Position numbers and translations under genes: made by a program
Shown: piece after piece, positions 26,133-35,073 of the stretch
Layout of the letters: the number at the start of each line of letters is the position of its first letter
Numbering within the stretch: position 1 is the first letter of the stretch
Source of the DNA: Betaproteobacteria bacterium
GTDB taxonomy: Bacteria; Pseudomonadota; Gammaproteobacteria; Burkholderiales; SG8-41
Direction of reading: 5' to 3'
Assembly: GCA_016868035.1 (NCBI GenBank)
Contig: VGID01000007.1
Span: 1 to 64,000 of the forward strand
DNA length: 64,000 nt
The notes under the pieces: generated by a model
Databases searched by the model: none
What the model was told of the DNA's origin: nothing
The model's input: only the letters and a program-made list of their open reading frames with translations

Positions 26133-26732
26133 TCACCATCTCCTGTCCTTCCGGGTGCCGAGCAGCGGTCTCAACTTCTCCGCAATTGCCTCGCGCGCCC
26201 GGAAAATGCGCGACCGGACCGTGCCGATCGGGCAGTTCATGATGCTGGCGATTTCCTCGTAGCTCAGCCCCTCGATCTCGCGAAGCGCAATTGCGGTCCT
26301 TAATTCCTCTGGCAACTCTTCGAGCGTTTGGTTCACCGTCTGCGCGATCTGCCGGCTCATCAACTCGTTCTCCGGCGTGTTCAGATCGCGCAATAATTCA
26401 CCGTTGTCGAACCCTTCCGCCGCCTCCGCGTCGATGTCGGTCGCGGTGGGAGCCCGCCGGCCCATCGCCACCAGGTAGTTCTTGGCGGTATTGATGCCGA
26501 TACGGTACAACCACGTGTAGAACGCGCTGTCACCCCGGAACGAAGGCAACGCCCGATAGGCCTTGATGAAAGCCTCCTGGGCCACATCCTCCACCTCGTT
26601 CGCATCGCGGATGAACCGCGACAGCAGGCGTCCGAGCTTGCGCTGGTACTTGCTCACCAGCAACCCGAATGCGTGCTTGTCGCCGCGCTGCGCGCGCTCG
26701 ACCAGTTGCTGATCGACTTCGCGATCGCTCAT
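26133..26732 (-). CDS. rpoE: RNA polymerase sigma-E factor
   Basis: The product is 199 residues from the ATG at 26732. Region 2 is HAFGLLVSKYQRKLGRLLSR through VEDVAQEAFIKAYRALPSF, and region 4 is LPEELRTAIALREIEGLSYE followed by EIASIMNCPIGTVRSRIFRA. This matches the RpoE/AlgU ECF group that senses envelope stress. It heads the minus-strand operon that runs to the CDF transporter gene at 14197. I could not identify a convincing sigma-E promoter upstream. Confidence 0.96.
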   Translation of the reverse strand: MSDREVDQQLVERAQRGDKHAFGLLVSKYQRKLGRLLSRFIRDANEVEDVAQEAFIKAYRALPSFRGDSAFYTWLYRIGINTAKNYLVAMGRRAPTATDIDAEAAEGFDNGELLRDLNTPENELMSRQIAQTVNQTLEELPEELRTAIALREIEGLSYEEIASIMNCPIGTVRSRIFRAREAIAEKLRPLLGTRKDRRW

Positions 26733-26991
26733 AGAGCCCGTCCCTGAACTTGAAATCGTTTTCCAAGTCGAGCGGCCTTGCCGGTTTAACAAAGGGCAGA
26801 GTATACCCGCCCGCCCGGCATCCGAGGAACGCGAAGTTCATCGTAATTGCACTGACAGGCAGGCAAAACATTAGTTCACCCGCCCTTAAGGGCATTGTTC
26901 CCGCCCTGCCCTCTGCCCGGCGCGGACCGGCCCGCACGGCAGGCCCTGCGGCGTAGGGTCCGGAGCGCCGTCATGGGCTCCCCGTGCCCGC

Positions 26992-28518
26992 TCATCGTGC
27001 GTTTTTGCCATCCCCGCCGGAGCGCAGCCCGGGCGACACCACGACCCGCTCCAGGCCGTCGAATGCCCATTGCACCCCGATCGCCATGGCGGCAGCGGGC
27101 ACGGCCCCCGCCAGCAGCAGGGTGTGGTCGTTGACGGCCAGCCCGGCGACGATGCGCTCCCCGTAGCCCCCGGCGCCGATGAACGCGGCGATGGTGGCGG
27201 TGCCGACATTGATCACCGCGGAAGTCTTGACTCCTGCGAGGATGGTGCGCGCAGCGAGCGGCAGCTCGATCAACCGCAAGCGCATACCGGCGCGGATACC
27301 CAATGCGGTCGCCGACTGCTTAAGGGTATGCGGGACCCCCGCGAGACCGGCCTCCGTGTTCCGCACCACCGGCAGCAGCGCGTAGAGAAAAAGCGCGATG
27401 ATGGCCGGCACCGTGCCGATGCGGTCGAGCAACGCGATCAGGAAGGCGAGCAGCGCGAGAGACGGGATCGTCTGCAGCACGCCTGCCGCGCCGAGGATCC
27501 ACGGGCGCGCCCTGTGCACCCGGTCCGCGAGGATGCCCAGCGGCACGCCCAGCGCCACGCTGAGCAGCAGCGACACGAAGACGAGCGCGAAATGCTGCAC
27601 GGTGAGACGCCAGAAGTCCGCGCCGAACAGCGCGCCGAGGAAAGACCGCCGCGCGGGCGGTGGGCCGGGTCCGTCCGCCGACGCGTAGCGCCCCGCGAGA
27701 AAATCCTCCGCAACCTTGTGGAACGGGACTGCCGCGAGTTCCGCGGCGGCATTCATCGCGATCATCCGCTCCGCGGGGATTTGTCCCTGAAGAGCCTGCA
27801 GCGCCCGCCACGAACCGGGGTATCGCTGCGGCAATTCCGCGCGGTGGAGCAGGACCGCCTCGTAGACCGGGAAATATCCACGGTCGTCGTCCAGCACGCG
27901 CAGCCGGTAGCGGCCGATCTTCGCGTCGGTCGTGTACACGTCCACGACGTCCACGTGCCCGGCTGCGATCGCTTCATAGGCGAGCCCATGGTCCAGGCCG
28001 CGCGGCGCATCGAACGGCAGCCCGTATGCCTGCTGCAGCGCGGGCCAACCGTCACGCCGGTTCAAAAATTCCTGGGACAGTCCCAGCTGCAGCCGTGGAT
28101 GCCGGGCGAGATCCGAGAGGCTGCGGATGCCGAGCGCGCTCGCCCGTTCCTCGCGCATTGCCAGCGCATAGGTATTGTTGAACCCGAGCGGCACGCCCAC
28201 GGCCAACCCGTGTCGGGCCAGCTCGCGGTTGAGCTCCTCTTGCCCGGGCACGCGCTGCAGTCCGAGCAACTCGAGAGCGATGGTGCCGGTGTACTCCGGG
28301 TAGACGTGAATCGCCCCGCTCTTCAGCGCGGCAAACAGAATGGCCGTATTCCCGAGCCCCGGACGATGCGCGGCCCGCGCCTCTCCTGCTGCATCCACCG
28401 TGCGCGCGAGGATTTCGCCGAGCACGTAGGATTCGGTAAAGCGCTTGGAGCCGACATGGACGGTCGGCTGGGCAAAGCCCAGTGCCGGCAGTAGCAGCAG
28501 AAAGATCAGACGCAACAT
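26992..28518 (-). CDS. Fused substrate-binding and permease protein of an OpuB/ProXW-type osmoprotectant ABC transporter
   Basis: The protein is 508 residues. After a signal peptide (MLRLIFLLLLPALGFA) the N-terminal half (about 17-290) is an OpuAC-type binding domain: VGSKRFTESYVLGEI, VYPEYTGTIALELL and DVVDVYTTDAKIGRYRL. The C-terminal half has six hydrophobic segments and the permease motif VRNTEAGLAGVPHTLKQSA followed by TALGIRAGMRLRLIELPLA. Such proteins import quaternary amines such as choline or glycine betaine. No ATPase gene lies beside it, so the subunit must be elsewhere. It is divergent from an omega-aminotransferase gene. Confidence 0.88.
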   Translation of the reverse strand: MLRLIFLLLLPALGFAQPTVHVGSKRFTESYVLGEILARTVDAAGEARAAHRPGLGNTAILFAALKSGAIHVYPEYTGTIALELLGLQRVPGQEELNRELARHGLAVGVPLGFNNTYALAMREERASALGIRSLSDLARHPRLQLGLSQEFLNRRDGWPALQQAYGLPFDAPRGLDHGLAYEAIAAGHVDVVDVYTTDAKIGRYRLRVLDDDRGYFPVYEAVLLHRAELPQRYPGSWRALQALQGQIPAERMIAMNAAAELAAVPFHKVAEDFLAGRYASADGPGPPPARRSFLGALFGADFWRLTVQHFALVFVSLLLSVALGVPLGILADRVHRARPWILGAAGVLQTIPSLALLAFLIALLDRIGTVPAIIALFLYALLPVVRNTEAGLAGVPHTLKQSATALGIRAGMRLRLIELPLAARTILAGVKTSAVINVGTATIAAFIGAGGYGERIVAGLAVNDHTLLLAGAVPAAAMAIGVQWAFDGLERVVVSPGLRSGGDGKNAR

Positions 28519-28646
28519 GGCCGCCGCGCCAGCACGGTTTCACTCCGGATCGGCGCCCGCCCGCCGGGCACGCCGGATGCAGTATGGCCGAAGAACCGCG
28601 GTGCTGGCAAAATAGCACCTTCCACAACCCGGCCGCCGATCTGCAA

Positions 28647-29981
28647 ATGCCTCCGCGCGATTACCCGCTCGAACCGTTCTGGATTCCGTTCACCGCCAAC
28701 CGGCAGTTCAAGGCCGCGCCGCGCATACTGGTTTCGGCGAAAGACATGCACTACGTCGCCGAGGACGGCCGCGCGGTCCTCGACGGTACCGCGGGCCTGT
28801 GGTGCGTGAACGCGGGTCATTGCCGGGAGCGGATCACGGAGGCGATCCGGAAGCAGGCTGCCGAGCTCGACTACGGGCCGATCTTCCAGATGGGGCATCC
28901 CGGACCGTTCAAGGTTGCGGAGCGCGTAAAGAAGCTCCTGCCGGGCGACCTCGAGCACGTGTTCTTCACCAATTCCGGCTCGGAATCGGTGGACACCGCC
29001 CTGAAGATCGCCCTCGCCTACCACCGCGCGCGCGGCGAGGGGCACCGCAGGTGGCTGATCGGGCGCGAGCGCGGATATCACGGCGCGGGCTTCGGCGGGA
29101 CCTCGGTCGGGGGCATCCCCGCGAACCGCAGGGCATTCGGGAATCTCCTGCCCTATGTTGACCACCTGCCGCACACGCATGACCTGGAGCACAACTCGTT
29201 TTCACGCGGCCAGCCCGCGTGGGGCGCGCACCTTGCCGAGGAGCTCGAACACCGCATCATCGCGCTGCACGACGCGTCCAACATCGCGGCGGTCATCGTC
29301 GAGCCCGTCGCCGGCTCGACCGGCGTGCTGGTACCCCCGAAAGGCTATTTGGAGCGGCTGCGAGAGCTCTGCGACAAGCACGGGATCCTTCTCATCTTCG
29401 ACGAGGTGATCACCGGTTTCGGGCGCGTCGGCGCGCCGTTTGCCGCCACCCGCTTCGGCGTCGTGCCCGACATCATCACGATGGCAAAGGGCATCACCAA
29501 CGCCACGGTGCCGATGGGCGCGGTGGCGGTGCGCCGCGGCATCTACGAGTCGGTCGTGAACGGCGCCGCGGAGAACGCGATCGAGCTCGCTCACGGGTAC
29601 ACCTATTCCGGGCACCCGCTAGCGGCAGCAGCGGCCCTCGCAACGCTCGATCTCTACGAGGAGGAGCGCCTGTTCGAGCGCGCCGCGTCACTCGCGCCGC
29701 ATTTCGAGAACGCGGTGCATTCCCTGCGCGAGGCTCCGCACGTCGCCGACATCCGCAACTTCGGCATGATGGCGGCCATCGAGCTGGAACCCATCCCGGG
29801 CAAGCCGGGCGCCCGCGGCTATCAGGCGCTGGTGCGCGCATTCGAGCGTGGCGTGCTGGTGCGCACGACCGGCGACGTCATCGCCATGTCGCCGCCGCTC
29901 ATCATCAGCAAGGAGCAGATCGACGAGCTCGTCGGCACGCTCGCGTCAGTGCTGCGCGAGATGGCCACGCAGAATCCGTAA
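28647..29981 (+). CDS. Class III omega-amino acid--pyruvate aminotransferase
   Basis: This 444-residue PLP enzyme has the fold-type I class III pattern: GTAGLWCVNAGHCRERITEA, FFTNSGSESVDTALKIALAY, IVEPVAGSTGVLVPPKGYLE, LLIFDEVITGFGRVG and the PLP lysine in TMAKGITNATVPMGAV. Length and the FWIPFTANRQFK opening are those of beta-alanine/omega-amino acid:pyruvate transaminases. The ATG at 28647 fits the family start; in-frame codons upstream (28482, 28584) lie in the divergent gene's leader. The physiological amine donor cannot be told from sequence. Confidence 0.9.
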   Translation: MPPRDYPLEPFWIPFTANRQFKAAPRILVSAKDMHYVAEDGRAVLDGTAGLWCVNAGHCRERITEAIRKQAAELDYGPIFQMGHPGPFKVAERVKKLLPGDLEHVFFTNSGSESVDTALKIALAYHRARGEGHRRWLIGRERGYHGAGFGGTSVGGIPANRRAFGNLLPYVDHLPHTHDLEHNSFSRGQPAWGAHLAEELEHRIIALHDASNIAAVIVEPVAGSTGVLVPPKGYLERLRELCDKHGILLIFDEVITGFGRVGAPFAATRFGVVPDIITMAKGITNATVPMGAVAVRRGIYESVVNGAAENAIELAHGYTYSGHPLAAAAALATLDLYEEERLFERAASLAPHFENAVHSLREAPHVADIRNFGMMAAIELEPIPGKPGARGYQALVRAFERGVLVRTTGDVIAMSPPLIISKEQIDELVGTLASVLREMATQNP

Positions 29982-30293
29982 CCGCAAAGACGCTAAGAGC
30001 CTCTATCACAAAGATCCAAAGAGCATGAAACCGCCGATGAACGCAGACGGACGAAGATAAGATCAAGACCAATATAGACAGGATTAACAGGATGAAAACA
30101 GGATTTACAGGATTATTTGCTCGAGTCTAATCCTGTTAATCTTGTGAAATCCTGTAAATCCTGTCCATTTCTTATCGGCGTTTATCGGCGGCTAATATTT
30201 CTCGATTTTGTTGCCAGCTCTAAGGGATCGCCAGGGGATCAAGAATCAGATCTCGATGCTTTGCGGGCTCTTTGCGCCTCCGCGTCTCCGCGG
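29982..30293. repeat. About 310-bp composite inverted repeat (large imperfect cruciform)
   Basis: Nested complementary arms surround a centre near 30120. Outer arms are CCGCAAAGACGCTAAGAGC (29982-30000) and GCTCTTTGCGCCTCCGCGTC... (30267-30293). Middle arms are the CCGCCGATGAACGC region and TTATCGGCGTTTATCGGCGG. Inner arms are GACAGGATTAACAGGATG... and its inverse ending ...AATCCTGTCC. The inner part is AT-richer than all surrounding DNA. Similar motifs are widespread between genes in environmental bacteria. It sits between convergent genes, where it could also terminate transcription. Confidence 0.75.
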
Positions 30294-30308
30294 TCCGGCC
30301 CCCCCGGC

Positions 30309-33300
30309 CTAGACCCGCGGCAGGTCGCGTGCGGCAAGCTGCGTGAGGCAGTGATCCACCCACTCCGCGGTGAGCTTCTCCTGCATCGAATTCTGCCGCA
30401 GCCGCGCGTCCAGGGCCGCGAAATCCACGCGGTCGAGCGGCTGGTCCTGGTTGAAGCACGAGAAGACGTAGGTCACCTTCCCCGTGGCAGCATCCACGTG
30501 CGGCTGCAGGCACTGCGCGCAGATCTCCTTCATCATGCACTGCATCGGGGAATTGATGGACCCGATGCCGCGATGGCGCGCCTTGAGGTAGGGCTTGAGC
30601 ACGTCGTGACGTGCGTGCGCGACCGCGGCCATCATCTTGTTCGACCCGATCGCCATGATCCGGTCCGCGTCGCCGAACGGAATCGGCTGCTCGCCGAGCG
30701 CGCCGCTCGCGTACGCATGCATCCCCTGTACGATGTTGCCGACGAATCTCTTGTCCTGCGGCCGCTCCGGGGTGAATCCGGGCTCCTCGTCGCAGCACCA
30801 CACGACCGCGTCCGCCGCCGCCTCGATGTCAGCGACCTTGTAGCGGTCCGTCATGTGCTTGTAGCCGGCGAAATACAGAACCCGGCTGCCAGCGCGGCGC
30901 ATCGCCTGGCCGATCGAGAGCAGCACGGCGTTGCCCAGTCCGCCGCCTGCAAGCACCACGGTCTCTCCGGACGGGATCTCGGTCGGCGTGCCGGTCGGGC
31001 CCATCAGGACCACCGGCTCCCCGGGCTTGAGAAGCACGCACACATCCGATGATCCGCCCATCTCGAGCACGATCGTCGAGATCAGCCCCCGCGCGCGATC
31101 CACCCAGGCGCCGGTGAGCGCGAGCCCTTCCATTGCGAGCCGCGTGCTGTCGGCGCGCGCCGCGTTCGCCTCGTAGTTCTGCAGGCGGTAGAACTGCCCG
31201 GGACGGAAGCGTCGCGCAGCCGCCGGGGCGCGGACCACGACTTCCATGATGAGGGGGGTCAACCGTACCACGTCGTGGACGGTGGCGCGCCACTCGTCGT
31301 TGAGGCGGACGAAGAACTCGTCATCGCCCAGCCGCGAAGCCGGACGCACACGCCCGAGCACGGCGCTGACGGTTGGATAGCCCTGCTTGGCGCTGCCGAT
31401 CGCCTTGACCACGTTGCCGAAGTACGAGGGGTGAACGTCGCCGAAATAGCTCATGAAGCGGCCATCGGGCGACCGCGACAGCAGCACGCGCGCACGCGCC
31501 GGCTTGGAGATGGCTTTTTCCGGCACAACCGGGTTGCCTTCCTCGTCGCACGCCTGGAAATAGCGTCCGTCCAGCGTGAAGTGCGCGGGATCCTCGCGCG
31601 CGAGGATCGTGTTGGGCTGGGTGCCGGCCGCGATCAGGATCGTCCCCGCCCGCAGCTCGGCGCGCCCGATTTCGGCCCAACGGGCGTCCTCGCCGCGCCG
31701 CTGCACCGACACCCGCAGAGCGCGGGCGTGGCCGTATTCGTCCACCTCGATCGCAAGCGGCGTAAGGCCCTCGGCAAAGCGCACGCCCTCCTCCAGCGCT
31801 TTCTGCACTTCCTCGTGGTTCAGCACATAGGACGGGCTGTCGATCATCCGCTTTCGATAGGCGATCGTGACCCCGCCCCACGACTGCAGCAGCTCGAGGA
31901 TGCGCGGCGCGCGGCCTTCTGCCCGTGCGGCCGAGCGCTCGTCGCGGATCGCGCGCGCGTGCGCGAGAAACTCGTCGGCGATGGCGCGCTCCTCCTCGTA
32001 CCATGCGACCCGCGCCGCGCTCTCTCCGTGCTCGCGCGCGAGCTGCTCATAGCGCTGCAGAAATTTCTCGACCTGCACCGGGTAGTAGGCGAGCGACTCG
32101 GTGGCGGTGTCGATCGCGGTCAAACCTCCTCCGACCACGACAATCGGCAGGCGCACCTGCATATTGGCGATCGAGTCCGCCTTTGCGGCTCCCGTAAGTT
32201 GCAGCGCCATCAAGAAGTCGGACGCAGCGCGCACGCCGCGTGCGAGCCCGTTCGGAAGGTCGAGCACGGTCGGACGCCCCGCGCCGACCGCCAGCGCGAC
32301 ATGGTCGAAGCCCAGCGCAAACGCTTCCTCGGCCGTCACCGTGCCGCCAAAGCGCACGCCGCCGAACAGCGCGAACTCGCGCCGGCGCTCGAGCAGCAGG
32401 CGCAATACCTTGAGGAAGTTCTTGTCCCAGCGCACGGTGATGCCGTACTCGGCCACCCCGCCGAATCCCGCCATCACGCGCCTGTCGAGCTCCTCGTAGA
32501 GTTCCTTCACGTCGCGGATCGGACGGAACGCAACGCGTGCGCCGCGCGCATCCACTCCCGAGAGCTCCGCCGGCAGCGGCTCGATCTTCAACCCGTCGAT
32601 GCCGGCCACCGCATGCCCCTCGTTCATCAAGTAGTGTGCGAGCGCGATGCCCGCGGGCCCCATGCCCGCGATCAACACTCTCTTGCCCGTCGCCGGCTTC
32701 GGGTACGGCGCGCGCAGGTTGAGCGGATTCCAGCGCGTGAGCAGCGAGTAGATCTCGAAGCCCCACGGCAGCTCCAGCACGTCCTTCAACGCGCGGGTTT
32801 CGACCTGCGGGATGTTGACCGGCTCCTGCTTCTGATAGATGCACGACTTCATGCAGTCGTTGCAGATCCGGTGTCCGGTCGCCGCCACCATCGGGTTGTC
32901 CACCACGATGATCGCGAGCGCGCCGACTGGAAGCCCTTGCGCCTTGGCCTGCTGGAATTCGGAGATCTTTTCCTCGAGCGGGCATCCCGCGAGGATCACG
33001 CCGAACGGGCTCTTCTTGAATTGCGCCGCGCCCGTCGCAGCGGGCGCCTTCTCCATCAGGCCCTTCGAGCAGGAGTCCTTGCCCTGCTCGTGGCACCAGA
33101 TGCAGTAATGCGCCTGGTCGAGCGCGCCGACGAGGTCGGTGCCGCGGTCGCTCAAGCCGAAGCCTTCACGCCGGCGCAGGTGCGCGCCTTCGATGACGTG
33201 TGCCTTGTAGCCCTGCGCGTCATCCGTGGCAACCGGGATCAGGCGCTGGTAATCGAGCTTGGCGGGCAGCTTGAAGAGGACTCCGGCGTGGTGCCGCGCC

Positions 33301-33839
33301 TTTCCCTCTCGCGACCAGAGGGCCCACGCCGCATAGCGCAGCGCAACATCGAGTTGGGCGGCGTGCGGTGCCTCGTCCTGTTGCCACGCAGTCACGTGCC
33401 GGGCGAACGCGATCTCGCTGAACGGCTCTCCGAAAGCCTCCACCAGCGCCTGTTCCAGCGCCGGGCCGTCGAATCCTTCGGCTTCTGCCGGAGTGAAGCG
33501 ATGCGCCGCCCTGCGCTGCACGAAGGCCCGCTTCACGCGATACAGCGGGGTGAGCGCCCGATGTCCGGACGCGAGCGCATCGAGCTCGGCTTCGATCCCG
33601 AACAGCCACGCGATGAAGCGCTCGAGATGCGGCGAGAGCGCGGGCAACAACTCCGATTCCTGCCTTGCGCTTAACGCTTCCGGATGTTCGCGCGCGTGCA
33701 CGAGCCGCTCGCGCAGGGCGGCATCTCCGTGCGCCAGCGCATCGAGAAAAAGCCGATCGAGCCGGACCAGCCCTTCGCGCTGATAGAGCGCATCGAAGGT
33801 GAGCCCGGACTCAGGAACGGGGATGGTCTTCGCAGCCAC
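30309..33839 (-). CDS. Giant flavoprotein fusion: Fe-S / GltD-like NAD(P)-FAD oxidoreductase plus ferredoxin-reductase-like module
   Basis: The protein has 1176 residues. Residues 1-230 are a helical region I do not recognise. Cys246, Cys249 and Cys257, then Cys326, Cys329 and Cys333 (ICNDCMKSCIYQ) look like Fe-S ligands of the GltD/DpyD type. An FAD Rossmann motif (LIAGMGPAGIALA, about 390) and an NAD(P) Rossmann motif (VVVGGGLTAIDTA) follow. The last 350 residues form an FNR/PyrK-like module: RPGQFYRLQNYEA, VVLAGGGLGNAVLL, and C-terminal cysteines in CMMKEICAQCLQPH with VFSCFNQDQP. Electron transfer between NAD(P)H and another carrier is likely; partner and substrate are unknown. It stands alone. 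Confidence 0.8.
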   Translation of the reverse strand: MAAKTIPVPESGLTFDALYQREGLVRLDRLFLDALAHGDAALRERLVHAREHPEALSARQESELLPALSPHLERFIAWLFGIEAELDALASGHRALTPLYRVKRAFVQRRAAHRFTPAEAEGFDGPALEQALVEAFGEPFSEIAFARHVTAWQQDEAPHAAQLDVALRYAAWALWSREGKARHHAGVLFKLPAKLDYQRLIPVATDDAQGYKAHVIEGAHLRRREGFGLSDRGTDLVGALDQAHYCIWCHEQGKDSCSKGLMEKAPAATGAAQFKKSPFGVILAGCPLEEKISEFQQAKAQGLPVGALAIIVVDNPMVAATGHRICNDCMKSCIYQKQEPVNIPQVETRALKDVLELPWGFEIYSLLTRWNPLNLRAPYPKPATGKRVLIAGMGPAGIALAHYLMNEGHAVAGIDGLKIEPLPAELSGVDARGARVAFRPIRDVKELYEELDRRVMAGFGGVAEYGITVRWDKNFLKVLRLLLERRREFALFGGVRFGGTVTAEEAFALGFDHVALAVGAGRPTVLDLPNGLARGVRAASDFLMALQLTGAAKADSIANMQVRLPIVVVGGGLTAIDTATESLAYYPVQVEKFLQRYEQLAREHGESAARVAWYEEERAIADEFLAHARAIRDERSAARAEGRAPRILELLQSWGGVTIAYRKRMIDSPSYVLNHEEVQKALEEGVRFAEGLTPLAIEVDEYGHARALRVSVQRRGEDARWAEIGRAELRAGTILIAAGTQPNTILAREDPAHFTLDGRYFQACDEEGNPVVPEKAISKPARARVLLSRSPDGRFMSYFGDVHPSYFGNVVKAIGSAKQGYPTVSAVLGRVRPASRLGDDEFFVRLNDEWRATVHDVVRLTPLIMEVVVRAPAAARRFRPGQFYRLQNYEANAARADSTRLAMEGLALTGAWVDRARGLISTIVLEMGGSSDVCVLLKPGEPVVLMGPTGTPTEIPSGETVVLAGGGLGNAVLLSIGQAMRRAGSRVLYFAGYKHMTDRYKVADIEAAADAVVWCCDEEPGFTPERPQDKRFVGNIVQGMHAYASGALGEQPIPFGDADRIMAIGSNKMMAAVAHARHDVLKPYLKARHRGIGSINSPMQCMMKEICAQCLQPHVDAATGKVTYVFSCFNQDQPLDRVDFAALDARLRQNSMQEKLTAEWVDHCLTQLAARDLPRV

Positions 33840-34085
33840 GTACTACGCTCAACACATTGAAAATTCTAGATTATACCCGCGCCGCCCGGTACGCCTCATC
33901 GCTTTGCGTTCCATGGATACGGGCGGAGGCAATATATTGGGCACGCAACATGGCCGGCTCCGTCGGCGAACGACCGCCATGGCGGGGCATGCGATAATGA
34001 CCGGGCGGATTTCCGCCTTGCTTCATGGCCTTTTCGCCACTGCGAGCAGGCCTGTGCGTGGCCAAAAGTGGAGCGGGATGACAGT

Positions 34086-34217
34086 ATGACGCAAACCGTG
34101 CGAACGCTGATGTGGCTGATGCTCGCCGTGCTGGCGGCGCTGGTGAGCTATAGCGGTTTTCGCGGCTATCTAGGCCCCGAGTTGCTGCTCAATTTCGCCA
34201 ATACGGTTTACTGCTAG
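34086..34217 (+). CDS. 43-residue single-span membrane peptide
   Basis: The frame ATG 34086 to TAG 34217 encodes a peptide with a hydrophobic helix (LMWLMLAVLAALVSYSG, about 8-24) and a short tail ending in LLLNFANTVYC. Codon usage matches neighbouring genes, and a GGGATGA lies just upstream as a weak ribosome site. It ends 35 bp before a TSUP permease gene on the same strand, so an accessory or leader role for that permease is possible. I do not recognise a named family. Confidence 0.55.
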   Translation: MTQTVRTLMWLMLAVLAALVSYSGFRGYLGPELLLNFANTVYC

Positions 34218-34252
34218 CAAGTCCCCGTCGCATCCGATCCGAAGGAGCGTCC

Positions 34253-35008
34253 TTGCCGGAACTGTTATGGTTGTTCGCGGCTGCGCTCGGCGTCGGCTTC
34301 CTGATCGGCGCGTCCAGTATCGGCGGCATCCTGCTCATCCCCGCACTCTCGGCCATCGCCGGTCTGACCCTGCATCAAGCGATGGCGACCGCGCTGTTCA
34401 CTTTCATTTTTACGGGAATCGCGGGCAGCATTGCCTTCCAGCGCCGCCGCACCATAGATTGGGAATTGACGATCCCCCTCTGCCTCGGGGCAGCGCCGTT
34501 CGCGTTCGCGGGCGCATGGCTCAATTCGCGTGCTCCGGCTTCGGTGCTGGCCTTGCTGCTCGCCGTGATCATCATTTTTGCCGGCGTCTATGCGCTTGCA
34601 AACTCGCGCGGCCTCGGCAATCCCGTTTTTTCCGGACAGCCGCGGGCCCGCCGTGCCCTGCTCGCTGGGTTCGGAGCGCTGGTCGGCCTCGGCGCCGGTT
34701 TGACTGGCGTGGGCGGCCCCGTGCTGTCGGTTCCCCTGATGGTCGTTGCTGGCTTCCCCGTGCTCGCCTGTATCGGAGCCGGGCAAGTCATTCAGATCGT
34801 CGCCGCGGGTATGGGAACGATTGGATTCCTCCAGTTCGGCACGATCAACTTTGCGATCGGGGTGCCAGTACTGATCCTTCAGGTCGGCGGAGTATTGGCC
34901 GGCGTCCATCTCGCGCATACGATGAACCCGTTGCCGCTGCGGCGCTTCGTTGCGCTTCTTTGCATCACCGTCGGGGTGTTTCTTCTCGCGCGACCTCCGG
35001 CCGCGTGA
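34253..35008 (+). CDS. TSUP/TauE-SafE family membrane permease
   Basis: The protein is 251 residues with seven or eight hydrophobic segments and the repeated TSUP pattern: GASSIGGILLIPALSAIAGL in the first half and GLGAGLTGVGGPVLSVPLM in the second. TSUP proteins export or import small organosulfur or carboxylate anions such as sulfite or sulfoacetate. It starts at a TTG (34253) with an excellent GAAGGAG site 5 bases upstream. The substrate is not predictable from sequence. Confidence 0.88.
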   Translation: MPELLWLFAAALGVGFLIGASSIGGILLIPALSAIAGLTLHQAMATALFTFIFTGIAGSIAFQRRRTIDWELTIPLCLGAAPFAFAGAWLNSRAPASVLALLLAVIIIFAGVYALANSRGLGNPVFSGQPRARRALLAGFGALVGLGAGLTGVGGPVLSVPLMVVAGFPVLACIGAGQVIQIVAAGMGTIGFLQFGTINFAIGVPVLILQVGGVLAGVHLAHTMNPLPLRRFVALLCITVGVFLLARPPAA

Positions 35009-35073
35009 TAAGCAGCATCCGCTAAGAACCCTGCGCCGCCGCGCGGGAGAAACGACGCGGTGTAAGGATGTAT

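Noticed and set aside
31275..33674. Long plus-strand open frame (about 800 codons) opposite the flavoprotein fusion
   Set aside because: It has the same shadow character; the minus strand carries clear Rossmann and Cys motifs.
33799..34089. Plus-strand open frame over the flavoprotein gene start
   Set aside because: It begins inside the opposite gene and lacks a ribosome site and domains; the shorter frame at 34086 is better supported.
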